64,000 nt of DNA. Origin: JADLBR01 sp964651705 (GTDB taxonomy: Bacteria; Verrucomicrobiota; Verrucomicrobiia; JADLBR01). Position 1 is the first letter of the stretch, and each line of letters starts with the position of its first letter. Shown here piece by piece: positions 16,592-25,670 of this stretch. The position numbers were made by a program, and so were the translations under genes. The notes below the pieces were generated by a model. That model saw nothing but the letters and a program-made list of their open reading frames with translations. It did not search any database and was not told the origin of the DNA. Location of the stretch: NCBI GenBank assembly GCA_964651705.1, contig CAZYWZ010000015.1:1-64000 (forward strand). The letters run 5' to 3'.

Positions 16592-18262
16592 ATGCGACTC
16601 CCCGTTCTCTGCCTCTCTTTTCTCCCGGGCCTCGCCTCCCCCGCGGCGATCGAGCACACCTTCGACGGTTCTCGCCTGCCCTCCGAACAGCCGATCCCCT
16701 GGAGCCATCGCTCCACCCCGGCCACCTCGGTGTCGGTCCAGAATGGAGCGCTCCGCATCGCCGACGACGGCACCAGGAACGGCGAACTCCAATTTATCTC
16801 GCGACACTGGTCCGCGGACCCGAATGCCGAGGCCCGCGTCGAGGCCGAGGTCCGGGTCCTGCGATGCAGCGGCGACGCCGGGGTCATCCTCCTCGTCGCC
16901 AATGGCGACCGCGAGGCCGCGCTGACCCTGTTCCCCGACCGCGTCTCCCTCCACCGCCTCGGCGCCACGGCACCAGCCCGCCTGGACGATACCTTCCACA
17001 GGATCGCTATGTCCCTGCGCGGGCGCGACCTCGTAGTCACCGTCGATGGGAAGACCCTCCTCGACCTGACGGGCAAGTGCGATTGGCCCGCCCACGAGGG
17101 GCGTAACCTCGTCGGCTTCGGCAGCATCAGCAGCGCCGCCACCGGCGAGGCGCTGTGGCTGTCCGTCCGCGCGATCACCACCCATCCCGACGCTGCCCCG
17201 TATCCGGACGCCGAACACATCACCGTATATCGCGAGCCGGGCGTCTACGCGTGCTTCCCCTCCTTGGGGACGACGCCCGAGGGCTGGTTGGCCACGCGAT
17301 TTGGCACTCGGTCGCTCCGGAGCCACATCGACCCCACCGGGGGGTCCGCGGTCCGGATCTCCAAAGACGCCGGTCGCACCTGGCAGCCCGCTCCGGCCAG
17401 CACCCCGATAACCACCCCGGAGACCCTCCGCGCCGACGGCAATCACGCGATCGCCGGCGCGGTCGGCTGGCGCCACGTGCCCGAGACCGATCGCGCCGAA
17501 TGGGAGGCCCGCGGCCTCGACGTCCGGCCCAGCATCAAGGGCAAGGTCGCCTACGCCAGCGGCGCCCACTTCTGCATCCGCGGACCCGACGGCAAATCAG
17601 AGGTCGTTCCCTGGACGACGGTCCCGACCCCGCCCCACCGCATGATCATGGCCTACAATCAATCGGCCCGCCTCAACCTTGGCTCCGGCGCCCGCCTCGT
17701 CGCCATCTATGGGGAAACCCCCGAGCGCCGCCGCGACGCCCTCGTGCTCCGCTCCACCGATGACGGCGATTCCTGGCAATGCCTCCCCATCGCGCGCGGC
17801 GAGGCCGACCTCGGCTTCAATGAGCCGGCGCTCGGCACCAACGCCGCCGGCCATGTCATCGCACTCATGCGCACCGCCGAGACACCGCGCGACCGCGGCT
17901 TCCTCTACCAATCCCTCTCCACCGACCGCGGCCAGACTTGGTCCCCGCCCAAGAACACCGGCATCTGGGGCTATCCCGCCCATATCCTCACACTCCCCGG
18001 CAACCGCGTGCTCGCCACCTACGGCTACCGCCGCGCCCCCATGGGCATCCGCGCCACCCTCAGCCACGATGGCGGCCAGACCTGGCACACCAATGCCACC
18101 ATCGTCCTCCGCGCCGATGCCCAGGGCAATGGCAGCGACCTCGGATACCCCATCACCACGCGCCTCGACGATGGTGCCCTGCTCACCATCTATTACTTCA
18201 ACGACGCATCGAATGTCACGCACGTCGCCACCACCCGATGGCGCCTGCCACGAACACCCTGA
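16592..18262 (+). CDS. Exported BNR-repeat protein (sialidase-like) with LamG-like N-domain
   Basis: 556 residues from the ATG at 16592, which starts a compact signal peptide (RLPVLCLSFLPGLASPAA). Residues about 20-190 look like a concanavalin/LamG-type beta-sandwich (FHRIAMSLRGRDLVVTVDGK). Residues about 200-556 form a six-bladed propeller with four Asp boxes: SKDAGRTW, STDDGDSW, STDRGQTW and SHDGGQTW. This is the sialidase/neuraminidase fold, but the arginine triad cannot be assigned with confidence, so exo-sialidase activity is only one possibility; related PVC proteins act on other sugars or only bind. An R1 repeat begins at its stop codon. Confidence 0.78.
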   Translation: MRLPVLCLSFLPGLASPAAIEHTFDGSRLPSEQPIPWSHRSTPATSVSVQNGALRIADDGTRNGELQFISRHWSADPNAEARVEAEVRVLRCSGDAGVILLVANGDREAALTLFPDRVSLHRLGATAPARLDDTFHRIAMSLRGRDLVVTVDGKTLLDLTGKCDWPAHEGRNLVGFGSISSAATGEALWLSVRAITTHPDAAPYPDAEHITVYREPGVYACFPSLGTTPEGWLATRFGTRSLRSHIDPTGGSAVRISKDAGRTWQPAPASTPITTPETLRADGNHAIAGAVGWRHVPETDRAEWEARGLDVRPSIKGKVAYASGAHFCIRGPDGKSEVVPWTTVPTPPHRMIMAYNQSARLNLGSGARLVAIYGETPERRRDALVLRSTDDGDSWQCLPIARGEADLGFNEPALGTNAAGHVIALMRTAETPRDRGFLYQSLSTDRGQTWSPPKNTGIWGYPAHILTLPGNRVLATYGYRRAPMGIRATLSHDGGQTWHTNATIVLRADAQGNGSDLGYPITTRLDDGALLTIYYFNDASNVTHVATTRWRLPRTP

Positions 18263-18398
18263 CTCGAAAATCCCAGTAGCGAAGGGCCTTCGCCCTTTGG
18301 CGGCGGCTTCGCTACCATTTTCTGCCCCGGCGGTGCCCTGCCGCGGCGCGCGTGGGACTCGAACTTCCCGGGTGTAGCCACGGTCGCCAGACCGTCGA
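18261..18398 (+). repeat. Degenerate R1 copy plus a single GTAG hairpin
   Basis: The R1 leader GACTCGAAAAT begins inside the TGA stop of the sialidase-like gene (18260-18262). A shortened R1 follows to 18350: GTAG, CGAAGGG/CCCTT stem, then GGCTTCGCTAC. At 18374-18398 GTAGCC leads an ACGGTC/GACCGT stem. The block lies between convergent genes (sialidase-like and PiT). Confidence 0.75.
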
Positions 18399-18411
18399 TG
18401 TTCCAAAAAAC

Positions 18412-19935
18412 CTACGCCATGTCCTGCGGCGCGCCCCCGGCCCCACCATGATAGACCCTCTCGTGCGCATCCGAACGCCGACCCGCAAAATGACGGACCA
18501 CGAGGTTCGCCACCAGGCCAAGCACAAGCCCTACCATCCCCAGTTTCACGATCGCCAGGGCCACCGCGCCCGACGCCGCCATCGCGATCAGCGCCGACGC
18601 GAACCAACTGAAGACGACCCAGATCGCCCGACCCATCTTCAGGTCCGCGTCGCCCCGCTCGATCGCCCGATCTGCCAAGCCCGTGGCCACCACCGCGGCG
18701 AAGGCCACGTACGTCGTCGATACCGGGAATCCGTGGCCCGAGGCAAACGCGATCACGCTGGCGCTCACCGACATGATCACCGACGCCCGGAGCGGATCGT
18801 AGTGCATCTTCTTGCCAACCTCGTCCACGGATGGCGGCGGCGTCAGATGCGCCTCTTCCTCGCGCAACCCCGACGGACGAAGCAGGCGCCTCGCGATCGC
18901 CCGGCACCACATCGGCGCGTACAGCGCCACGTGCCCCTGCTGGCTTCCGGTGTTCACCTCGGCCCGCGTCACGCGCTGCGCCTTGCGCGTGCCCATCCCA
19001 ACCACCATCAGCACCCCGCAACCAAATAACAGCCATGTCGGTATCGGGATGCTCGAGGCCACTTCGGTCGTCTCGTGCGAGTGCATCCACAGCCAGAGGC
19101 TCGACAGCCCGGGCGACGCGCAGTTCGCCAGATCGTTCTGCCCAAAGGCGAATGCCATGCACAGCATCCCGATCACCGCGGTCACCCGGAAGAGATTCCG
19201 CGTGCCCCACTCCCGCGTTGCCACGAGCGCGAGGTGCACCAGGAGCGTCGCCAGACCCCAGCCCACCGCAAGAAACACCGGCTCCCCATACACATCTATG
19301 GTCGCCGCCTTGATGGCCCGGATGAACGCCACGTCCTGCAGGCCCTTCAGCAGGATGAACCACACCAGCCACACCAGCATCAGCCCGCCGACCCAGGGGC
19401 CATGCAGCAGCACCCGCACATGGTCGTCACACTTCTCCCGGATCGCCCCGCGGAACGCCCGCTGGATCAAAAACCCCGCGATCCCGCTGAAAGCGATCGA
19501 TACGCCGATGGCCACGACGACCTTGCCGACCTTGTCCCAATGGACGATCTCGGCGCAGGCGGCCACCGCCACCGACGCGCCCACCAGCTCAAACACCAGG
19601 CACGCCGTCGTGCTCACCGGCATCCCGAATGCCGAATACGTGTACAGCAGCACCGTGTCCACGATGTAGACGCTCACGTAAACGATGATCGCCGTCTGAA
19701 TCGTCAGCAGCCCGGGATCGAAGATCCCGCTCCGCGCCGTCTCCATCACCGGGGAGGCGAACGTCGCGCCCAGGATCACCGCGACGCCGGCGAGATACAC
19801 CGCAGTCTGCCTGCGCAATATCCGGGAGCCAAATACCGCGTTGACCAGATTCGCCGCATCGTTGCGCCCCACCTCGACGCAATCCCAGATCATCAGCCCC
19901 AGGGCCGCGCCCACCAGAATCGCGATAAAGTCCAT
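18412..19935 (-). CDS. pit: PiT-family inorganic phosphate transporter
   Basis: Inner-membrane low-affinity phosphate permease, coupled to an ion gradient. It has 507 residues from the ATG at 19935, where AAGGGG lies 7 bases upstream; a GTG one codon earlier is less well placed. Both copies of the family signature are present: GRNDAANLVNAVFGSR near residue 23 and FGQNDLANCASPG near 265. About ten hydrophobic helices flank a cytoplasmic loop (about 330-380). A second STT motif (GFPVSTTYVAF) mirrors GMPVSTTACLV, the internal duplication typical of PiT. A three-repeat Pho box sits about 95 bases upstream, so expression is probably induced by phosphate starvation. No PhoU-like gene is adjacent. 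Confidence 0.95.
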   Translation of the reverse strand: MDFIAILVGAALGLMIWDCVEVGRNDAANLVNAVFGSRILRRQTAVYLAGVAVILGATFASPVMETARSGIFDPGLLTIQTAIIVYVSVYIVDTVLLYTYSAFGMPVSTTACLVFELVGASVAVAACAEIVHWDKVGKVVVAIGVSIAFSGIAGFLIQRAFRGAIREKCDDHVRVLLHGPWVGGLMLVWLVWFILLKGLQDVAFIRAIKAATIDVYGEPVFLAVGWGLATLLVHLALVATREWGTRNLFRVTAVIGMLCMAFAFGQNDLANCASPGLSSLWLWMHSHETTEVASSIPIPTWLLFGCGVLMVVGMGTRKAQRVTRAEVNTGSQQGHVALYAPMWCRAIARRLLRPSGLREEEAHLTPPPSVDEVGKKMHYDPLRASVIMSVSASVIAFASGHGFPVSTTYVAFAAVVATGLADRAIERGDADLKMGRAIWVVFSWFASALIAMAASGAVALAIVKLGMVGLVLGLVANLVVRHFAGRRSDAHERVYHGGAGGAPQDMA

Positions 19936-20013
19936 CACGCCACCCCTTCGCTTGCACCACGACCCGCGGCCACGAAGCCCTCTACCCTCTCGCCACGCTC
20001 GGCCATTGGATTA

Positions 20014-20058
20014 ATCATGGGCGACCACTGTGACAGTTCCGTGACGCGCCGGTGACAA
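20014..20058 (-). promoter_or_regulatory. Pho box (PhoB-type operator) and -10 for the pit gene
   Basis: On the coding strand three 7-base repeats occur with 4-base spacers, an exact 11-base period: TTGTCAC (20058-20052), GCGTCAC (20047-20041) and CTGTCAC (20036-20030). This matches the known PhoB operator pattern CTGTCAY-N4-CTGTCAY in repeat length, spacing and orientation. A CATGAT hexamer (20019-20014) lies 10 bases past the last repeat, the usual place for the -10. The first base of pit is about 80 bases downstream. Confidence 0.75.
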
Positions 20059-20143
20059 CCGTGCGAAGGTCCTTGTCCCGCGGACGTCCAGCCCCTTTGC
20101 CGCCCTATCAGTATTGCGTATCTTCGCGTCGAATCCCATGCCC

Positions 20144-22579
20144 CTACTCCACCCGCCACTCGAGGATGCCGCCGGAATACTTTTCGCGAAGTTGGACCTC
20201 GATGCGCAGCGCGGCCGTCTCGATCGCGGGAAACCGCACCGTGTTCCATGAATCCTTGGCGACCCCGAACACGCCTGCCCCATACACGGGCGCCCAGGCG
20301 TCGCCCTTGCGCTCCAGCAGTCGCCATGTGGCGGGCACGCGGCACTGGCCGCGGCCGGTGTCATCGAACCAATAGACCGCGACGGACGACACCCGCGCCG
20401 GTTTCGCGAATTCATATTGCACCCATTCCTTGGTGCCGCGGTGGTCCCACCAGGTGAATCGGGGCACGCCGTGATCCCCGGAGCCCGTCGGCTCGATGCC
20501 ATCGTGCAGGGCGTCCGTGGCATCCGAGCCATGGCAGTGGGATGCGGTGGCCACGCTCTCGCCGGCGATGGTCGCCTTCGGCGGCGCCTTTGCCACCGCG
20601 GCGGTCCTCGCGAGCCAAACGGCCATTGGGTTCGCTCCCCGATGGCACCACGCGTAGTATGGGATGAGCGTGATCTCCGCCGCCTCTTCGACGGGCTCGC
20701 CCCCATCATCCCGCCGCACGCGCGCCCCCTTCCCCCGGATGACCGTCAGCCCGCCGAGGAGATCGCGCCGCTCCTCGGCGACGAGCGCCGCCCCGTCGGG
20801 CAAGACCAGATCCAGCACCGATCCGCGATTATCCGCGCCCTCCGCACAATACACCACCGGCCCTCGCTCGACCGCGACGCGCCCCGCGTCCTCCTTAACC
20901 GCCTCGTGCGCCAGCACGCGTCGCACCGGCATCGGCAGCGCCATCTCGATCGCATCGCCTGCCTTCCACGCGCGCCGAAAAACCGCGTAGCCCTTCTCCA
21001 TCGCCGGCCTGACGCCCTCGCCATTGACCCGGAATTCGGGCCCCTCGCCCTCGCCATCCGCGTACCGGTAGAGATCGCCGGGCACCGGCTTAGCCACCGC
21101 CCACCCCGGCACCCGCACGTGCACCGCAAACTCCCCGGCGGCCTCCGGCCCGATCGCCAGCCTCGTGACCCCCGCCCAAGGATAGCGCGTCTCCTGCGTC
21201 AAACTCACCTTCCGGCCCGCCACATCGATATCCGCCTCGCCCCCGACAAAGAGGTTAACGTACACGGAATCCCCCCGCGCCGCGTACACCATGCCCCCGA
21301 GCGATCCCAGAAAGCGCAGCACGTTCGGCGGGCAGCACGCGCAACCGAACCACGGCGACCTCTCGCTCGCGCCGTGGTTGAACTTCCGCCTCCCATCCGA
21401 TTCCAGCGGGTTCGGGTAGAAGAATCTGTCGCCCGTCAGGGATATCCCGGATAAGAATCCATTATAGACGATGCGTTCCAGCACATCAATGTACTTCGCC
21501 TCTCCGTGCAGAAGGAACATCCGGTGGTTCCACAGGGCGTTCGCGATCGCCGCGCAGGTCTCGTTGTACGCCGAGGCGTTCGGCAGCTCGTAGTCATCGC
21601 CAAATGCCTCGCCCTGGTGCCGCGCGCCGATCCCGCCGGTCAGGTACAATTTCCTACCCACGACATTCTCCCATATCCGGCCGATCGCATCGACATACAG
21701 CGCCTCTCCCGTCAGCGCCGCGACATCCGCCATCCCCGCGTACATGTAGGCCGCCCGCACCGCGTGACCCACCGCCTCCGATTGCTTGGTCACCGGCTCG
21801 TGATCCTGCTGGCCCGGACCGCGCAATCGATGCGTCGATTCCCGGCCCCGGATATCCAGGAAGAACTTCGCCAGCTCCAGATAATCGCGATTGCCCGTCG
21901 CGCGATACAGCTTCGTCAGCCCGATCTCGATCTCCTGATGCCCCGGGGGTTCCTGCAACCTGCCCGGCCCAAAGACGGACAGCAAAAGGTCCGCGTTCCG
22001 CGTGGCCACATCGAGAAGCGTCCGCTTGCCCGTCGCCTGGAAATGCGCCACGGCCGCCTCGTACAGGTGGCCCACGTTGTACAGTTCGTGGCTGGAGCCC
22101 AGGTTCGACCAGCGCGTTGGCCCGGCCATCTTGGGCAGCTTCTCCGGAGGCAGCAACCGGCGCGCGGTGTACAGGTACCCGTCGCGCTCCTGCGCCGATA
22201 TGATGCGATTGATCGCGGTGTCCAAATAGCCTTCCAGTTTCGGATCGGGATGCTGCGCTAGGATATACGCCACGCCCTCGAGCACCTTGTAAACATCCGA
22301 ATCATCGAAAGGGATCCCCCGGAACTCCCCGTCCAGCAGCCCCCCGGCCTTCGCGAAGTTATCGACCCGCCCCGTCTCCTCGCACTTGTTGATGTCGTAC
22401 CATGAGGTCACCAGGCGATTCGTCTCCAGCCGCGGGGTCCAAAACGCATCGGTCACCCGGACGTCGGTGAAAGCCACTGGGCGAAACGGGTAGTCGCGTT
22501 CCGCGGCCACGGCCCCGATGCCACAGCCCAAAATCCCGCATCCGATGGCGCCGCCAACAGATCGCAATCCATAACGCAT
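20144..22579 (-). CDS. GH127 beta-L-arabinofuranosidase with C-terminal discoidin-like domain
   Basis: Exported enzyme removing beta-L-arabinofuranose from glycans, a retaining hydrolase with a cysteine nucleophile. The start at 22579 has GGAGG 6 bases upstream and begins a signal peptide ending AVAA; the frame continues upstream through an R1 repeat and must not be included. It has 811 residues. The zinc/catalytic set of the family is visible: E340 and C342 in NETCA, and C415-C416 in CCPPN (C415 the expected nucleophile). Residues about 40-400 form the alpha/alpha barrel, 430-640 beta-sandwiches, and about 660-811 an F5/8-type (CBM32-like) sugar-binding domain (DGIEPTGSGDHG, ILEWRVE). It is divergent from the cytochrome gene. 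Confidence 0.93.
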   Translation of the reverse strand: MRYGLRSVGGAIGCGILGCGIGAVAAERDYPFRPVAFTDVRVTDAFWTPRLETNRLVTSWYDINKCEETGRVDNFAKAGGLLDGEFRGIPFDDSDVYKVLEGVAYILAQHPDPKLEGYLDTAINRIISAQERDGYLYTARRLLPPEKLPKMAGPTRWSNLGSSHELYNVGHLYEAAVAHFQATGKRTLLDVATRNADLLLSVFGPGRLQEPPGHQEIEIGLTKLYRATGNRDYLELAKFFLDIRGRESTHRLRGPGQQDHEPVTKQSEAVGHAVRAAYMYAGMADVAALTGEALYVDAIGRIWENVVGRKLYLTGGIGARHQGEAFGDDYELPNASAYNETCAAIANALWNHRMFLLHGEAKYIDVLERIVYNGFLSGISLTGDRFFYPNPLESDGRRKFNHGASERSPWFGCACCPPNVLRFLGSLGGMVYAARGDSVYVNLFVGGEADIDVAGRKVSLTQETRYPWAGVTRLAIGPEAAGEFAVHVRVPGWAVAKPVPGDLYRYADGEGEGPEFRVNGEGVRPAMEKGYAVFRRAWKAGDAIEMALPMPVRRVLAHEAVKEDAGRVAVERGPVVYCAEGADNRGSVLDLVLPDGAALVAEERRDLLGGLTVIRGKGARVRRDDGGEPVEEAAEITLIPYYAWCHRGANPMAVWLARTAAVAKAPPKATIAGESVATASHCHGSDATDALHDGIEPTGSGDHGVPRFTWWDHRGTKEWVQYEFAKPARVSSVAVYWFDDTGRGQCRVPATWRLLERKGDAWAPVYGAGVFGVAKDSWNTVRFPAIETAALRIEVQLREKYSGGILEWRVE

Positions 22580-22661
22580 GGGAGACCTCCACAGTGGGCC
22601 GCTCCAGCCCACGGACAGCGTATCCCGCCTCCCGCGGGCGAGCAAGATCCGGCGGCGGGCG

Positions 22662-22794
22662 GACCCGAAAATACGAAGTAACCCGCTAGTAGCGAAGGGC
22701 CTTCGCCCTTCGGCGGGGGATAGGCCGAAGCCGGAAGCGGCTTCGCTACAAATTTTTCGCCCCGGTGGTGCCCCGCGTGCGGGGCACGGGATCT
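22662..22794 (+). repeat. R1 repeat copy (best-preserved)
   Basis: GTAG, CGAAGGG/CCCTTCG hairpin (loop CCTTCG), spacer GCGGGGGATAGG, CGAAGCCG/CGGCTTCG hairpin (loop GAAG), CTAC, then a GCCCCGC/GCGGGGC palindrome. It lies between the divergent GH127 and cytochrome genes, so it sits in the promoter region of both. Confidence 0.9.
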
Positions 22795-22877
22795 GTATCG
22801 AGGATTGGCGGACGCCCGGTTGGAAAACGCGTCCTTTTGCTCGAAGATCCCTTTGGCAAACGATACACTCATCCCTG

Positions 22878-24743
22878 ATGAGCGGCCGACATGCGAGATG
22901 GCTCCTGTTGCTGCCGTGCGCCATGGCTTGCGCCGTTCCGCGCCGCGCCGCGGCCGTCGTCCCCGTCTCCCTTGCATCCGCCCCCGACGGCACGGTGCTG
23001 GTGCTGGATGCCGGTGGACGACGCGCGCTCATCGTCGATCCCGCCTCGGGCGCCCGAGGCGGAGCGATCGATCTCCCGGCCGAGCCCAGCGGTGTCGCCA
23101 TCTTGGGGCAAACCGCCTTCGTCACCACGGCCGAGCCAGCCGGGCGCATCCTGCGCATCGATCTCGCCACCCGCGCCATCCGGGACCAGTGGCGCGCGGG
23201 CCACATGCCGATGGCCCCGACGGTCGGCCCCGACGGCAGGACCCTCTGCATCGCGAATCGTTTCGAGAACGTCGTGCGCCTCGTCGATCTCGCCTCCGGC
23301 GCGCAGCGCGCGGTCGCCGTGATCCGCGAGCCCGTCGCCACCGCCTTCTCCCCCGACGGGCGCCTCCTGTTCGTGGCGAACCATATCCCAAAGGTCGAGC
23401 CCAGCCTCGACGATGAGAATCCCGACATCGCCGCAGTGGTCTCCGTCATCGACACCGCCACCGCCTCGGTCGCCGAACACATCCGCCTCCCCAACGGCAG
23501 CCACTCGCTACGGGACATCGCGATTTCCCCCGACCGTAAATCGGCCCTCATCCCGCATGTCCTGAGCAACTACATGCCCCCGCCGCTCTCGCCGGAAGGC
23601 GGCGCCGTCAACATGAACGTGATCTCTCTCGTGGACACCGAGACACTGGAGTGGACCCACGCCGTGCCCGTGGACGATCCCGGCCGGGGCGCGGCCAACC
23701 CCTGGTCCATCGCATTCGCCCGCGGCGGCCAACTCCTCCTCGTCACCCACGCGGGCACGCACGAGTTGAGCGCGATCGATTTCCCGGCGCTGCGGCGCCG
23801 GCTCGCCTCGCGACCGCGACCTTTCCCCGAAGACAGGCCCGACCTCCGCCTCCTCGACGGCATTCGCCGGCGCCTCGCGCTCGGCGTCAATGGCCCCCGG
23901 GACCTCGCCGTCGCCGGGGATATCGCTCTGGCGGCAGGATATTTCTCTGGCGAACTCGCCGTCCTGGATCTCGCGCCGGACACCCTCCGCCCACGGTTGC
24001 TCCGCGTCGGCGAAACGGCCATCCCCTCTCCCGCGAGATTGGGCGAGGCGTACTTCAACGACGCAACCCTGGGCGTCGGGGGGTGGCAGAGCTGCGCCTC
24101 CTGCCATCCCGATGGCCGCAGCGATACCCTGTACTGGGACCTGATGAACGACGGCGCCGGCAACACGAAGAACACCAAGAGCCTCCTGATGTCCGCACTG
24201 GCATCGCCCGTCATGTGGCGCGGCGTGCGCGAGGATGCCGCCACCGCCGTCCGCTCGGGATTCCACCATATCCTCGGTTCCCAGGGGCTACCTCCCGGCG
24301 CGGAGGCCGCCATCCTAGCCTACCTGCGAGAGATGCCCGAGGTGCCAAGCCCCTTCCTGGACGCCGACCGGCCCGAGGCCCCGCAGACCGAGGACCCCTC
24401 CTGCGCAAAATGCCACCGCCCCACAGTGCCCCGCGGCTCCCTCACCGAATCCGCGCGCAGGGGAAAAGCCCTCTTCGAGGGCAAGGCCGGATGCGTCACC
24501 TGCCACCCTCACCCCCTGTTCACCACCGCGCGAGACGCCGATCCCGGCCTCGGCTCCGGCGTCCCATACCGCATCCCCTCCCTCATCGAAACATGGCGCA
24601 CCGCCCCCTACCTCCACGCCGGCGACGCCACCTCCATCCGCGAGACCATCACCGACTTCAACTTCATGCACAAGCGCGGCCAGACCAAAAACCTCACCCC
24701 CCAAGAATTGGATGACCTCATCGAATACGTGAGGTCGCTCTGA
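22878..24743 (+). CDS. Exported beta-propeller / multiheme cytochrome c protein
   Basis: 621 residues from the ATG at 22878, which begins a signal peptide (RWLLLLPCAMACAVPRRAAA). Residues about 28-390 form a YVTN/NHL-type seven-bladed propeller (repeats such as VSVIDTATASV, AISPDRKS, DLAVAGDIALAAGY). The C-terminal part has three CXXCH heme sites: C406-A-S-C-H410, C509-A-K-C-H513 and C539-V-T-C-H543. FNFMHKRGQTKNLTPQELDDLIEYV at the end is typical of di-heme cytochrome peroxidase-like domains. It is probably a periplasmic electron carrier or dehydrogenase/peroxidase partner; the substrate is unknown. Its neighbours downstream handle copper for terminal oxidases, a possible functional link. 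Confidence 0.82.
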   Translation: MSGRHARWLLLLPCAMACAVPRRAAAVVPVSLASAPDGTVLVLDAGGRRALIVDPASGARGGAIDLPAEPSGVAILGQTAFVTTAEPAGRILRIDLATRAIRDQWRAGHMPMAPTVGPDGRTLCIANRFENVVRLVDLASGAQRAVAVIREPVATAFSPDGRLLFVANHIPKVEPSLDDENPDIAAVVSVIDTATASVAEHIRLPNGSHSLRDIAISPDRKSALIPHVLSNYMPPPLSPEGGAVNMNVISLVDTETLEWTHAVPVDDPGRGAANPWSIAFARGGQLLLVTHAGTHELSAIDFPALRRRLASRPRPFPEDRPDLRLLDGIRRRLALGVNGPRDLAVAGDIALAAGYFSGELAVLDLAPDTLRPRLLRVGETAIPSPARLGEAYFNDATLGVGGWQSCASCHPDGRSDTLYWDLMNDGAGNTKNTKSLLMSALASPVMWRGVREDAATAVRSGFHHILGSQGLPPGAEAAILAYLREMPEVPSPFLDADRPEAPQTEDPSCAKCHRPTVPRGSLTESARRGKALFEGKAGCVTCHPHPLFTTARDADPGLGSGVPYRIPSLIETWRTAPYLHAGDATSIRETITDFNFMHKRGQTKNLTPQELDDLIEYVRSL

Positions 24744-24767
24744 CCGAAGCACGACCGATGATTTTTT

Positions 24768-24919
24768 TGGAGTGCGGCGTTGGAGCGCCGCTTTGGATTG
24801 TCCCGAACGGCCCGGTGTCCGCTCGTCGCCAGACTTTTCCACAGGGCCCGACGCGCGAGTTTCCAAGCGGGAGCTTGGGAGCCAGAAGCGACGTGCCCAC
24901 CCGTGACCGGATGGGCTAC
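24768..24919. repeat. R5 palindrome and single GTAG hairpin
   Basis: 24768-24800 carries the GCGGCG/CGCCGC palindrome followed by TTTGGATTG, as at 57845-57875. 24895-24919 (minus) is GTAG with a CCCATCC/GGGTGGG stem and loop GGTCAC. Between them a CCAAGC/GCTTGG palindrome occurs near 24860. The 233-base gap holds no gene. Confidence 0.7.
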
Positions 24920-24976
24920 AAATCCAGCCCCGACTCATCCCTTTACGCAGTGCGCTCATCCCTCTAGCATTCTCCG

Positions 24977-25663
24977 ATGGACATCGGAACGGTGACCACC
25001 CCCGCGACGGCATTCGTTGCCGGTCTTCTCACCGGCATCCACTGCTGTGGCATGTGCGGGCCATTGACATGCGCCGCCTTTGGGAAGGGAGGGAACGGCA
25101 CGATCGCGGCCTCGCTCGCCTCATACCACTCGGCCCGCCTCCTGGCCTACGCCTTGATCGGTGGCCTCCTGGGCGTCATCGGCCAATCCATCGCGGGCCT
25201 CTTCAGCGGCTCCGTCACAAAAGTCCTCCCCTGGGCGTTCGCGGCGGTCTTCCTCCTCATCGGTCTCGGACTCGAAAAGCGGATCCCGGTCCCGAAGGCG
25301 TTCTCGGCGATCTTCGCCCGCCTTCGTCTGGCCTCCGGCGGCGGCGCGGGGATGGCCGGCGCCATCGGCCTGGCGACACCCTTCTTGCCGTGCGGCCCGC
25401 TCTACATGGTGTTCGGCGTCGCGCTGTTCGCGGGGTCCTTCCTCGGCGGGGCGACGCTGATGGCCGCATTCGCGCTCGGGACCGTCCCCGTTTTCGGCCT
25501 CTTCCAGTCCCAGGTCCTTCGCCTGCAGGGACGGTTCTCCCCCCGCGTCATGGCGTGGATCCGCCAAGGCTTCGCGCTCGTCGCCGCAACCCTCCTCGTC
25601 ATGCGGGCCGCCGCGGACATGGCCGTCGGCCGCGCCGGCGGTTCTTGCCCCATGTGCCATTGA
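24977..25663 (+). CDS. Sulfite exporter TauE/SafE-like (DsbD_2/UreH-like) membrane protein
   Basis: 228-residue inner-membrane protein with about six helices. Members next to CcoI-type ATPases are thought to take part in copper delivery and assembly of cbb3 cytochrome oxidase. Metal-binding candidates are HCCGMCGP near residue 23 in the first helix, PFLPCGPLY near 136, and a C-terminal CPMCH. GAGMAGAIGLATPFLPCGP matches the second half of the fold. Seven bases separate it from the copper ATPase gene, so they are one operon. It is not a true sulfite exporter in this context; that name comes from the family. Confidence 0.82.
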   Translation: MDIGTVTTPATAFVAGLLTGIHCCGMCGPLTCAAFGKGGNGTIAASLASYHSARLLAYALIGGLLGVIGQSIAGLFSGSVTKVLPWAFAAVFLLIGLGLEKRIPVPKAFSAIFARLRLASGGGAGMAGAIGLATPFLPCGPLYMVFGVALFAGSFLGGATLMAAFALGTVPVFGLFQSQVLRLQGRFSPRVMAWIRQGFALVAATLLVMRAAADMAVGRAGGSCPMCH

Positions 25664-25670
25664 TTCTCCT

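Noticed and set aside
15599..17569. 656-codon reading frame including the esterase
   Set aside because: The first 359 codons are antisense to the sialidase-like gene; the signal peptide begins at 16492.
22580..23569. 330-codon upstream extension of the GH127 reading frame
   Set aside because: It runs antisense to the cytochrome gene and through an R1 repeat. A strong GGAGG and signal peptide at 22579 mark the real start.
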